From positions 62,001 to 126,000 of the IMG/VR virus record IMGVR_UViG_3300020463_002275: DNA of 64,000 nt; one strand, given 5' to 3'. Position numbers and translations under genes: made by a program. The stretch comes from a virus. The notes beneath the pieces were generated by a model. The model saw only the letters and a program-made list of their open reading frames with translations. It searched no databases and was not told the origin of the DNA. Below, one piece after another: positions 45,535 to 52,909 of the stretch; position 1 is the first letter of the stretch, and each line of letters starts with the position of its first letter.

Positions 45535-46569
45535 ATGGCAGATCTAAACAAGTTCGAGGAAATGCTCGAAAAACTAGTCAATGAAGATCGTGCTGGAGCA
45601 GAAGAATTGTTCCACGAGATTGTAGTTGAAAAATCAAGAGAAATTTATGAAAACCTTTTAGAAAATGATCTAGAAGAAGATGACAAAGAAGTTGATGAGT
45701 CTAGCAAAGACGAAGAAACTAAAGAGTCAGAAGACGAAAAAGTCGATGAAAAGGCAGACGAAGAAGTTGACGAAGCATCTGATGATAAAGAAGTAGATGA
45801 AGCAACCGACGAAGATGTCAAAGAAGATTCAAAAGATGAAGAAGCAAAAGAAGGCTTTGACATGAATGAATTTGAAGTTGAGCCTATGCCAGAAGCAGAT
45901 CCATCAGATGATATGATGGGTGACTTAGAAATGGGTGACGGCGATGAAGAAGGTGACGATGCTCCAGAAGGAGACGAAGACCTAGAAGATCGTATGGTAG
46001 ACTTAGAAAAAGAATTAGACGACTTACGTCAACAGTTCAATGACGAAATGGGCGGCGGCGACGACGAAGGAGACGACGAAGGCGATGCAGGCGACATGGG
46101 AGACATGGGTGCTGATGACGAAGCAGATGACGATTCAGAAGAAGAGTCATTTGATCTTGGCGTAGAAGAAGCGTCAGACGAAGAAGTAGACGAAGCATCG
46201 AAAGATGAAGAAGTTGCAGAAAAGTCTGAAGCAGAACAAATGCGTGAGTATGTTGAAAAAGTAAGTGGTGGTGGATTAGATGCACAAAAAATTGGCGGCG
46301 ATAACGGCGCAAATGCAAAAAGTCCAGTAGCAAGTGCTAACAACATGGGCGGAACATCTAGTAACTTAGTTGCTGGCGGTGAAGCAGACTCAAAAGGTAC
46401 AACAGGTGGACTAGAAGGTAACTCTGCTAAAGAGGACAATATGGGAAACATTAATGTACCAGGTGGTAAAGCATCGAAAAGCATGAAATCACAGCCAAAA
46501 GGCCACGGCGCTGAAAAGAAAAGTGCAGGCGAAACTGCTGACAATAAAAAATCTACTATTGGCAGTTAA
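45535..46569 (+). CDS. Acidic prohead core protein (gp68 position)
   Basis: The 344-residue protein opens MADLNKFEEMLEKLVNEDRAG and AEELFHEIVVEKSREIYENLLE, a helical head, and is then overwhelmingly Asp/Glu with Lys, Ser and Gly (repeats of DEEVDEASKDEE type). A neutral Gly/Asn/Lys-rich tail follows from about residue 245. It occupies the slot of T4 gp68, a prohead core component that gp21 degrades during maturation. The extreme acidity fits a scaffold that is cleared to make room for DNA, or a protein that interacts with basic partners. AGGAGACGAAA precedes the ATG. Identity with gp68 is by position only. Confidence 0.72.
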   Translation: MADLNKFEEMLEKLVNEDRAGAEELFHEIVVEKSREIYENLLENDLEEDDKEVDESSKDEETKESEDEKVDEKADEEVDEASDDKEVDEATDEDVKEDSKDEEAKEGFDMNEFEVEPMPEADPSDDMMGDLEMGDGDEEGDDAPEGDEDLEDRMVDLEKELDDLRQQFNDEMGGGDDEGDDEGDAGDMGDMGADDEADDDSEEESFDLGVEEASDEEVDEASKDEEVAEKSEAEQMREYVEKVSGGGLDAQKIGGDNGANAKSPVASANNMGGTSSNLVAGGEADSKGTTGGLEGNSAKEDNMGNINVPGGKASKSMKSQPKGHGAEKKSAGETADNKKSTIGS

Positions 46570-46585
46570 TTAGGAGTAGAAGGAC

Positions 46586-47212
46586 ATGAATCTACTAAGC
46601 GAGAATTTGACATTCGACCAGGCGAAAATGGTTGTTGAGTCAACTGAAAACTCAAATGGAGGCAAAGATCTTTTTCTAAAAGGAATTTGTATCCAAGGCG
46701 GAGTACGCAATGCAAACGAGCGTGTGTATCCTGTTAATGAGATTGGAAGGGCTGTCAAAACTCTCAATGATCAAATTGAGACTGGTTACTCAGTTCTTGG
46801 CGAAGTTGATCATCCTGAAGGCCTAAACATTAACCTTGATCGTGTTTCACATATGATGACTAATATGTGGATGGAAGACCAAAACGGTTATGGCAAAATG
46901 AAAATTTTACCGACCCCGATGGGACAACTAGTTAAAACAATGCTTGAAAGCGGAGTTAAACTGGGAGTTTCATCGCGTGGTTCGGGTGAAGTTAACGAGT
47001 CCGGCGATGTATCGGGCTTTGAAATTATCACCGTGGACGTTGTGGCTCAGCCTAGCGCCCCTGGTGCATATCCTACACCAATTTATGAACATTTGATGAA
47101 TGCACGTGGGGGATACAAGGCATACGAATTAGCACAGGCAACAAAACACGACGACAAGGCACAAAAGTATCTTAAGGAATCGTTGATTAATTTAATCAAC
47201 AAACTCCAGTGA
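46586..47212 (+). CDS. 21: Prohead core protease gp21
   Basis: The 208-residue protein matches the T4-type prohead protease: GICIQGGVRNANERVYP near the N-terminus, YSVLGEVDHPEG with the likely catalytic His near residue 73, VSHMM, MLESGVKLGVSSRGSGEV with the likely catalytic Ser near 135, and FEIITVDVVAQPSAPGAYP. It cleaves scaffold and capsid proteins after L/I-x-E sites during head maturation. Length equals that of T4 gp21 (212 aa). GGAGTAGAAGG precedes the ATG. It stands between the acidic core gene and gp22, in the canonical order. Confidence 0.95.
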   Translation: MNLLSENLTFDQAKMVVESTENSNGGKDLFLKGICIQGGVRNANERVYPVNEIGRAVKTLNDQIETGYSVLGEVDHPEGLNINLDRVSHMMTNMWMEDQNGYGKMKILPTPMGQLVKTMLESGVKLGVSSRGSGEVNESGDVSGFEIITVDVVAQPSAPGAYPTPIYEHLMNARGGYKAYELAQATKHDDKAQKYLKESLINLINKLQ

Positions 47213-47228
47213 AACTAGGAGAAAAAGT

Positions 47229-48317
47229 ATGATAGATGCACTGAAAACACTCTTTGAAAACGATGTTGTTTCTCAAGAAGTCAGAGCACAAATAGAAGAG
47301 GCTTGGGAAAGCAAGATTCGCGAAAACAAACAGGCGGTAACGTCTGAGTTACGTGAAGAATTCGCACAAAAATACGAGCATGATAAGCAAACAATGGTTG
47401 AAGCCATTGATAAAATGCTAGATGACCGTCTTTCAAGTGAAATTGCTGAGTTTGCAGACGACCGCAAACAACTAGCAGAAGCCAAAGCAAAGTATGCTGT
47501 TAAGTTAAAGGAAAACGGAGACTTAATGAAAGCGTTTGTAATGGATCAGTTAGGAAAAGAAGTCACGGAATTACACGAAGACCAAAAGAAAATGGCAATT
47601 AATTTTGCTAAAATGGAGGAATTTGTTGTAGAGGCTCTATCTAAAGAAATTGCAGAGTTCCATGAGGATAAAAAAGACCTAGCCGAAACAAAAGTACGTT
47701 TAGTACGTGAGGCTAAGAAACACTTCAATAAAGTGAAGACTCAGTTTATTGAAAAGAGTGCAAAATTAGTATCTGAAACAGTAAGTAAGAACTTGAATAA
47801 AGAAATTACTGCACTTAAAGAAGATATTAACGTTGCAAGAGAAAACGACTTCGGTCGTAAGTTATTCGAATCTTTCGCAAGTGAGTATGCAAATAGTTAC
47901 TTGAACGAAAAGAGCGAAACTTCAAAACTTCTAAAAATTGTAGATCTAAAAGATAAGCAAGTTGAAGAAGCAAAAGCACAAGCGACTAAGGCTGTTGAAT
48001 TAGCAGAAGCGAAAGCAACTGAAATCAAGAGAATTAACGAAGCCGCTGAACGCAACAAAGTAATTAACGGTTTGATTGAGCCACTAAGCAAAGATCAACG
48101 TGAGATTATGACAGACTTACTGGAATCTGTTCAAACGTCTAAATTAGATAAGTCGTTTAACAAGTACCTACCAGCAGTTATTGACGGTAATGCTCCAGCA
48201 AAGAAGAAGGCAAAACTAGTAGAAGGCAAAGAAATCACAGGCAATAGAGAAACTAACGTTAGTAGTAAAGCAGACGAGAATGTCGTTGACATTAGACGTC
48301 TTGCTGGATTAAATTGA
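47229..48317 (+). CDS. 22: Prohead scaffold core protein gp22
   Basis: The 362-residue protein is almost entirely helical and heptad-rich, with repeated Lys/Glu patterns such as DRLSSEIAEFADDRKQLAEAKAKYA, ALSKEIAEFHEDKKDLAETKVR and NLNKEITALKEDINVA. These 60-70-residue units look like internal duplications. It is the major core scaffold around which gp23 assembles, later cut by gp21. It is somewhat longer than T4 gp22 (269 aa). AGGAGAAAAAGT precedes the ATG, and it lies between protease and capsid genes as expected. Confidence 0.93.
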   Translation: MIDALKTLFENDVVSQEVRAQIEEAWESKIRENKQAVTSELREEFAQKYEHDKQTMVEAIDKMLDDRLSSEIAEFADDRKQLAEAKAKYAVKLKENGDLMKAFVMDQLGKEVTELHEDQKKMAINFAKMEEFVVEALSKEIAEFHEDKKDLAETKVRLVREAKKHFNKVKTQFIEKSAKLVSETVSKNLNKEITALKEDINVARENDFGRKLFESFASEYANSYLNEKSETSKLLKIVDLKDKQVEEAKAQATKAVELAEAKATEIKRINEAAERNKVINGLIEPLSKDQREIMTDLLESVQTSKLDKSFNKYLPAVIDGNAPAKKKAKLVEGKEITGNRETNVSSKADENVVDIRRLAGLN

Positions 48318-48329
48318 TAGGAGATAATT

Positions 48330-49502
48330 ATGTCAGAACTACTCGAAAGCCGCTGGCAGGAGACTAAAACTGCGTTGCTAGAAGGCCTTAACGGTAATAA
48401 AAAATCCGTTATGGGTGCAACTTTGGAAAATACTAGAAAGTATTTGGCAGAGACTGCAACAGCAGGAACAACTTCAGCCGGTAATGTCGCAACTCTTAAC
48501 AGAGTTATTTTACCAGTAATCAGACGTGTAATGCCAACAGTTATAGCAAATGAACTTGTTGGAGTACAACCGATGACTGGTCCAGTGGGTCAAATCCACA
48601 CACTAAGAGTCCGTTATTCGGACACTTTTAACGCAGGTGCATCAGGTGCAACTGCAGGTGAAGAAGCACTTTCACCATTCAAGATTGCTGAAAGTTATTC
48701 AGGTGCAACTAGTGGTAAAGCAGATGCTACAGCCGCTAAAGAAGGTGTACCAGGAAACAAACTAAGCATCCAGATCCTAAAACAAACAGTTGAAGCGAAA
48801 ACTCGTAAATTGAGTGCTCGTTGGACTTTTGAAGCGGCTCAGGACGCACAGTCACAGCATGGTATTGATGTTGAAGCAGAAATTATGGCGGCACTAGCCC
48901 AAGAAATTACTGCTGAGATTGATCAAGAAGTTCTTGCTTCACTTAGAACACTTAGTGGTACAGCCGTTGAAACATACGACCAAGCCGCAGTAAGTGGTAC
49001 AGCAACTTTTGTTGGTGATGAGCATGCCGCATTGGCAGTTCAAATCAACAGAGCGGCTAACTTAATCGCACAGCGTACAAGACGTGGTGCTGGTAACTAT
49101 GCAGTGGTAAGTCCATTTGCGTTAACAGTACTTCAGTCTGCAACAACTTCAGCGTTCGCAAGAACAACTGAAGGTTCGTTCGAAGCACCAACAAATACTA
49201 AATTTGTAGGTACATTGAACAACGCTATGAAAGTATATGTTGATACATATGCAGGCGATGGTACAGCAGTACTAGTAGGTTACAAAGGTTCATCTGAATC
49301 AGATGCACCAGCGTTCTACTGCCCATACATTCCGCTAATGTCAAGTGGTGTTGTAATGGACCCAGGAACATTCGAACCAGTTGTGAGTTTCATGACTAGA
49401 TACGGATATGTTGAGTTATCAAACACAGCATCGTCACTTGGTAATGCAGGTGACTACCTAGCGAATGTAGCGATTACAAACGCTAACGTATCATTTAGTT
49501 AA
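48330..49502 (+). CDS. 23: Major capsid protein gp23 (compact form)
   Basis: The 390-residue protein contains gp23 core motifs: LPVIRRVMPTVIANELVGVQPMTGPVGQI, SDTFNAG, TRKLSARWTFEAAQDAQSQHGIDVEAEIMAALAQEI, and near the end FYCPYIPLMSSGVVMDPGTFEPVVSFMTRYGY. A likely gp21 cleavage site is LAE at residues 39-41, leaving about 349 residues. T4 gp23 has 521 residues with an inserted domain of over 100; this version lacks most of that insertion. GGAGATAATT precedes the ATG. A strong terminator follows 25 bases after the stop, as suits the most abundant virion protein. Confidence 0.97.
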   Translation: MSELLESRWQETKTALLEGLNGNKKSVMGATLENTRKYLAETATAGTTSAGNVATLNRVILPVIRRVMPTVIANELVGVQPMTGPVGQIHTLRVRYSDTFNAGASGATAGEEALSPFKIAESYSGATSGKADATAAKEGVPGNKLSIQILKQTVEAKTRKLSARWTFEAAQDAQSQHGIDVEAEIMAALAQEITAEIDQEVLASLRTLSGTAVETYDQAAVSGTATFVGDEHAALAVQINRAANLIAQRTRRGAGNYAVVSPFALTVLQSATTSAFARTTEGSFEAPTNTKFVGTLNNAMKVYVDTYAGDGTAVLVGYKGSSESDAPAFYCPYIPLMSSGVVMDPGTFEPVVSFMTRYGYVELSNTASSLGNAGDYLANVAITNANVSFS

Positions 49503-49526
49503 TAGGTACAAGGTACAAAATTGTAG

Positions 49527-49554
49527 AAATAGGCCCTTCGGGGCCTATTTTTTT
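49527..49554 (+). terminator. Intrinsic terminator after gp23
   Basis: AAATAGGCCC pairs perfectly with GGGCCTATTT around a TTCG tetraloop, followed by TTTT. Ten pairs with a UUCG loop make a very stable hairpin ending the head transcript. Confidence 0.93.
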
Positions 49555-49555
49555 G

Positions 49556-49563
49556 ACTAAATA
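49556..49563 (+). promoter_or_regulatory. Variant late promoter (ACTAAATA) before the riboswitch
   Basis: ACTAAATATTTG begins just after the gp23 terminator and seven bases before the glutamine riboswitch, the same variant as at 36323 and 31088. It is the nearest candidate start for the riboswitch transcript. A TTGACT just upstream has no matching -10 box. Confidence 0.4.
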
Positions 49564-49569
49564 TTTGTA

Positions 49570-49612
49570 CGTTCATCCTACGGGACGGAAGTAGCACTAA
49601 GCGAAGGAACGC
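49570..49612 (+). promoter_or_regulatory. Glutamine riboswitch (Downstream-peptide/glnA class)
   Basis: The aptamer consensus is nearly complete. CGTTC (49570-49574) pairs with GAACG (49607-49611) as P1. Conserved CATCC is followed by GACGGAAGTAG (49584-49594) and GCGAAGGAACGC (49601-49612). TCC/GGA can form P2 and AGC/GC the short P3. This RNA class binds L-glutamine and is known from cyanobacteria and marine metagenomic DNA, usually before glutamine-synthetase-related genes or short peptides. Here it stands 26 bases before a 50-codon frame. How it switches is not evident: no terminator lies between it and the frame, so control of translation is more likely. Confidence 0.87.
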
Positions 49613-49637
49613 ACTTAACTGTAAAAGGGAGAGTGTT

Positions 49638-49790
49638 ATGAATCACAGAGACTTCGAAGCGGCTCGCAAAAAGATCCAAACGAAATTAGCACACAAAGCA
49701 ATACATCGGAAACAGATGGAAAGACCACTGTCAAGACCGCGTTGTGAGAAAAATATACTAAGTTCAGACCCAAGATTGCAAAAAATTTAA
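49638..49790 (+). CDS. 50-residue basic 'downstream peptide' controlled by glutamine riboswitch
   Basis: ATG 49638 is preceded by GGGAGAG and begins a 50-residue frame: MNHRDFEAARKKIQTKLAHK, then a segment rich in Arg/His/Lys (HRKQMERPLSRPR), ending KIstop. It is strongly basic with a likely N-terminal amphipathic helix. Its position just behind a glutamine riboswitch is exactly that of the downstream peptides of cyanobacteria, and the Arg-rich helix recalls the small glutamine synthetase inactivating factors (GifA/GifB), which bind glutamine synthetase through arginines. Function as a regulator of host nitrogen assimilation is an inference; I cannot show homology by eye. It is too short for most gene callers. 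Confidence 0.75.
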   Translation: MNHRDFEAARKKIQTKLAHKAIHRKQMERPLSRPRCEKNILSSDPRLQKI

Positions 49791-49809
49791 TATTTTGGTA
49801 AAAAAAAGG

Positions 49810-49838
49810 TTGACTTTATATATAAAGTCTGTTATATT
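49810..49838 (+). promoter_or_regulatory. Sigma70-type promoter of the RNA leader/TonB receptor unit
   Basis: TTGACT (49810-49815) and TATATT (49833-49838) are 17 bases apart. The start site should lie near 49845, about 35 bases before the structured RNA. This promoter type matches those of gp55 and gp47 and implies early expression by host polymerase. Confidence 0.78.
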
Positions 49839-49880
49839 ATATACATAAGCAACAAAAAAGTAATTAATTTTTGTTTATAG

Positions 49881-50052
49881 TGCCAGGAAGAGGCTCCTAC
49901 CAAAAGAGTCGAACTGGACTGTCCAGGGGTGGTACCCAGGCTTGGTAGTAGAAATACGCTGAGTCACATCGCACTAACCCGCGGGGATAGGTTGTACGGT
50001 TTAGAAATGGTATTTCGGTCCGTGCTTGTAGGTGTACCCAAGTCCTACCTAT
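49881..50052 (+). ncRNA. Structured leader RNA, riboswitch candidate of unknown class
   Basis: About 170 G+C-richer bases lie between a sigma70 promoter and an intrinsic terminator, ahead of a TonB-dependent receptor gene. Stems visible: CTACCA (49898-49903) with TGGTAG (49943-49948), enclosing CTGGA-CTG-TCCAG (49914-49926) and GGGT-GGT-ACCC; and a 3' domain closed by ATAGGT (49987-49992) with ACCTAT (50047-50052), holding ACGG/CCGT with GAAAT-GGT-ATTTC inside and GTAGG/CCTAC (50028-50048). GGCTCCT (49892-49898) is complementary to the 3' arm of the terminator (AGGAGCC, 50079-50085), a possible antiterminator pairing. The gene content suggests a cobalamin or other nutrient sensor, but the conserved B12-aptamer boxes are not found. 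Confidence 0.6.
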
Positions 50053-50065
50053 TTTGCTTATAATT

Positions 50066-50090
50066 AAAAAGGCTCTTAGGAGCCTTTTTT
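50066..50090 (+). terminator. Intrinsic terminator between leader RNA and TonB receptor gene
   Basis: AAAAAGGCTC-TTAG-GAGCCTTTTTT is a ten-pair hairpin (five GC-rich pairs extended by A-T pairs) with a run of six T. Located 36 bases before the receptor ATG, it would stop transcripts from 49810 unless overcome, which is the arrangement of a transcriptional riboswitch or attenuator. Confidence 0.9.
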
Positions 50091-50125
50091 CTTGACAAAT
50101 CTCTCTTTAGAATATAAAATACAGT

Positions 50126-51862
50126 ATGAATAAAATAATAATGTTAGTCACGGTTCTTACCGTGTTTTTTTGTGGCAGAAGTTTGGCCGAACCTTTAGAA
50201 ATAACAATCACAATCCCTAGAACAGCAAGCGATCTAGCAACCAGCACATACTCGTATGATGTTATGGGTGTTGACACTCCAGTTGAAACTTCCAACGGTG
50301 TAAATATTGTACAAAACGGACCTCCAGGACAATCAAGTAGTTTGTTTATAAGAGGAACAGAAAGTGATCATAGTTTAATTTCATTAAACGGAATTGCAAT
50401 CAAAGACCATAGTACACCAAGCGGAGCAGATGATTTAAGTCAACATAACTTGATAGGAATTGACTATTTGACCGTTATAAAGGGTCCTATGAGCAACACA
50501 CACGGGCCTAATGCGGCAGGTGGTGTTATTGATATGCATTCAAGTACTTATGGAAACAGTTATATTGATGTTAGTATAGGCTCTAATAATCTTATCAGCA
50601 AAGAAATAAGTGTAGTTGATAATAATAAAACTGATAGGCATAATTTTAAAGTTACTGCTAATCAAACAACAACAGATGGTATAAGTGTATACGCTGAAGG
50701 AGAAGAAAAAGATCCACATGAAGCAAATACATTTAATATTGGATATGATTACATAGGAAACAAATACATTCTTAAACTAAACAAAATTAAAGACAAAAAT
50801 AATATGAGTCTTGATAGCGGATCAGCAGATGTATTAAATTATACAGGTGATTGGGAATGGAATAACAACCAAATAGATTTCCAAACCAAAAATACAAGAG
50901 TAGTCCTAAACAATAGTAAACATGATAGAACATATACTAAAAACGGAGTAGTTGACAAATACAACAGTGAAAGTAATACATATCTAACACAACATACATT
51001 CAACAAAGATACATATGATTATTCTGTAGGTTGGGAATACAACGAAGCAAGTGCTGACTTTTCAACAAATATAAACAGTTATCAAAGTAGTGTTAACGAA
51101 AACAGATATACAACTGGATTATTTTTTGAAATAGACAAAGAATATTACATGGGTACTATTTTAAGTTTCAGCAGTAGACTTGATAGTATCAGTGACTTTG
51201 ATAATCAGATAAGTTCTAGAATAGGTATATCACATGATGGTTATAGAGCAAGTTATTCACAAGGTTATAGACTACCAACATTATATGAAATGTATGGTAT
51301 TGACAGTTATGGATATCAAGGTAATACAAATTTAAAATCTGAAGATATAGATTCATATGAAGTAGGATATAGAATGGGCAATTTTGATACTGCATTATTT
51401 TACATAGAAGAATCAAATGCAATTACATATTCTAATTCATCTTATGTAAACGTTGCAGAAGGTGGTGAAAGCAAAGGTGCAGAAGTAAGTTACAGTAGAT
51501 CTATTTTAGGGTATGATCTTGCATCAAATGTTACATATACTGAAGCAAGACTTAATAATGGAAGTGAAAAATTACGTAGACCAACTTGGGTAAATAATTC
51601 TAGTATATCAAAAAATATTAATGATTTGAATTACAAAGTGTCAATGAATTATTATGGTGATCATAAAGACATTGACAGTTCAACATTTAAAACAATTGAT
51701 AAAGATAGTATTACTACTTTTGATTTAGAACTAAATCAACTAATGGAAAACAAAATGTTTTACTTAGGATTATATAATATTACAGATGAAAAATATGAAC
51801 AACCAGACGGTTACAACCAATTGGGAATTAATTTCCAAGCAGGTATTAGAATAACAATGTAA
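50126..51862 (+). CDS. TonB-dependent outer membrane receptor, BtuB-like
   Basis: The 578-residue protein starts with a signal peptide (MNKIIMLVTVLTVFFCGRSLA). The plug domain (about 50-130) has the BtuB-type sequence GQSSSLFIRGTESDHSLISLNGIAI, then DYLTVIKGPMSNTHGPNAAGGVIDM. A 22-strand barrel-like region contains SYSQGYRLPTLYEMYG..., LKSEDIDSYEVGYR and YNITDEKYEQPDGYNQLG, ending GINFQAGIRITM. BtuB family receptors import cobalamin and related compounds with TonB energy. The size is slightly below E. coli BtuB (614 aa) and nothing looks broken. No Shine-Dalgarno sequence precedes the ATG; TATAAAATACAGT lies directly upstream, similar to the late promoter. It shares an operon with the following membrane protein. 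Phages rarely carry such receptors. Confidence 0.88.
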   Translation: MNKIIMLVTVLTVFFCGRSLAEPLEITITIPRTASDLATSTYSYDVMGVDTPVETSNGVNIVQNGPPGQSSSLFIRGTESDHSLISLNGIAIKDHSTPSGADDLSQHNLIGIDYLTVIKGPMSNTHGPNAAGGVIDMHSSTYGNSYIDVSIGSNNLISKEISVVDNNKTDRHNFKVTANQTTTDGISVYAEGEEKDPHEANTFNIGYDYIGNKYILKLNKIKDKNNMSLDSGSADVLNYTGDWEWNNNQIDFQTKNTRVVLNNSKHDRTYTKNGVVDKYNSESNTYLTQHTFNKDTYDYSVGWEYNEASADFSTNINSYQSSVNENRYTTGLFFEIDKEYYMGTILSFSSRLDSISDFDNQISSRIGISHDGYRASYSQGYRLPTLYEMYGIDSYGYQGNTNLKSEDIDSYEVGYRMGNFDTALFYIEESNAITYSNSSYVNVAEGGESKGAEVSYSRSILGYDLASNVTYTEARLNNGSEKLRRPTWVNNSSISKNINDLNYKVSMNYYGDHKDIDSSTFKTIDKDSITTFDLELNQLMENKMFYLGLYNITDEKYEQPDGYNQLGINFQAGIRITM

Positions 51863-52338
51863 TGAATAATTTATATTGGTTCTTAGGATTTATATTAGTA
51901 TTAGCATTAAGTAGAATTATACCACATCCACCAAACTTCACTCCAATAATTGCTGTGGCTGTTTTTGCACCAAGAATAATCAGGCACATTCCAACAGTAA
52001 TTTGTGCAACATTACTTGCTATGTTTATAGCAGATATGTATTGGGGATTGCATAGTTATATGATATGGACTTACAGCAGTATTGCTTTGTGTACGCTTTT
52101 AGCAATAAAAGTAAGATTACTAACTATGTCTGTTGTAGGACCTATATTATTCTTTATTGTAACTAACTTTGCAGTGTGGACAAGTGGATACTATGGATTA
52201 ACTATTCAAGGCTTGTTAGCATGTTATATAGCGGCAATACCGTTCTTTTATATGACACTGTTAAGCACATTAGTATACGTTTCTTCTTTCTATATTATCG
52301 AAAAAATGGTGATCACGCAGGTTAAACATCGTACTTAA
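51862..52338 (+). CDS. Polytopic membrane protein, DUF6580-like (possible transporter S-component)
   Basis: The 158-residue protein has about five hydrophobic helices: LYWFLGFILVLALSRII, FTPIIAVAVFAP, VICATLLAMFIADMYWGL, VVGPILFFIVTNFAVW, and MTLLSTLVYVSSFYI. The N-terminal motif SRIIPHPPNFTPI..AVFA and the D.YWGLHS motif match my recollection of the DUF6580 family, small integral membrane proteins thought to be related to vitamin-uptake S-components. Its ATG overlaps the receptor stop by one base, so the two are made together. Inner-membrane passage of the ligand delivered by the receptor is a reasonable inference, not a proven role. No TonB, ExbB or ATPase genes are present in the window, so host parts would be needed. 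Confidence 0.7.
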   Translation: MNNLYWFLGFILVLALSRIIPHPPNFTPIIAVAVFAPRIIRHIPTVICATLLAMFIADMYWGLHSYMIWTYSSIALCTLLAIKVRLLTMSVVGPILFFIVTNFAVWTSGYYGLTIQGLLACYIAAIPFFYMTLLSTLVYVSSFYIIEKMVITQVKHRT

Positions 52339-52346
52339 TTTAGTTT

Positions 52347-52354
52347 GATAAATA
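52347..52354 (+). promoter_or_regulatory. T4-type late promoter GATAAATA
   Basis: GATAAATACTTG lies nine bases after the membrane protein stop and 86 bases before the next gene, opening the late fibre block. The leader begins CTTGT and ends ACAAGG, which can pair end to end. Confidence 0.62.
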
Positions 52355-52439
52355 CTTGTGTCGATAATCGTGCCGTGCAAACGGACTTATGCAGAATTGA
52401 CCCACTGCGTATTACTTAGAACGTAACAAGGAGAAACAA

Positions 52440-52901
52440 ATGGGAAGACCATTAAATAAACGACTATTTGGTGTAGCAGGCGTAGGACCTACAGCAAGTG
52501 GAACAGAAATCAAAGTAAATTTCCACAACGGAACAGCAGTTAAAGAGGGCTATATTGTAAAACAACTTGGCTCAAAAAAATTCCGTTGCGAAGAAATAGA
52601 AACAGCAGGTACATTTGATTGTACTTTAAAAACTGGTGTATTACCTGCGAATTTATCAGCAGGTGAAATGAGTATTTCAGTACAAGGTGCAGATTCAGAA
52701 ACATATGGCGTAAGTAAAATTACAGGCAGAAAAGTTACTGTTGCTTCACCAAGTGCAACTGGTTCAAATGCATTAGCAGGAACATCACTGCAATTTGCTC
52801 TAACAGGTGCCGCGGCATCAGGAATTGTTAGAATGGAAGAAGCAGGCGATGATAACACATTATCTGGTACAGATGATGATGATTTCACTGAAGATGCATA
52901 A
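52440..52901 (+). CDS. MGRP-type virion structural protein A
   Basis: The 153-residue protein starts MGRPLNKRLFGVAGVG and contains a small beta-rich domain (FHNGTAVKEGYIVKQLGSKKFRCEE), an Ala/Ser/Thr/Gly-rich middle and an acidic C-terminus (GTDDDDFTEDA). The MGRP(L/V)NK..FG start is shared with the next gene, so the pair arose by duplication. I know such proteins only as unnamed structural proteins of marine T4-like phages. AAGGAGAAACAA is a strong ribosome binding site, and a late promoter lies upstream. Possible head decoration or fibre-adaptor protein; the sequence does not decide. Confidence 0.65.
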   Translation: MGRPLNKRLFGVAGVGPTASGTEIKVNFHNGTAVKEGYIVKQLGSKKFRCEEIETAGTFDCTLKTGVLPANLSAGEMSISVQGADSETYGVSKITGRKVTVASPSATGSNALAGTSLQFALTGAAASGIVRMEEAGDDNTLSGTDDDDFTEDA

Positions 52902-52909
52902 GGACTAAC

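Noticed and set aside
49881-50052. Canonical cobalamin riboswitch upstream of the BtuB-like gene
   Set aside because: The expected GGGAA, CCGGUG...CCGG and B12-box sequences are not present; only the position suggests it, so I left the class open.
50092-50120. Second sigma70 promoter TTGACA-N17-TAAAAT before the TonB receptor
   Set aside because: The boxes overlap the terminator end and place the start at or beyond the ATG. It may be real, but it cannot be separated from the ATAAAATACAGT late-like motif.
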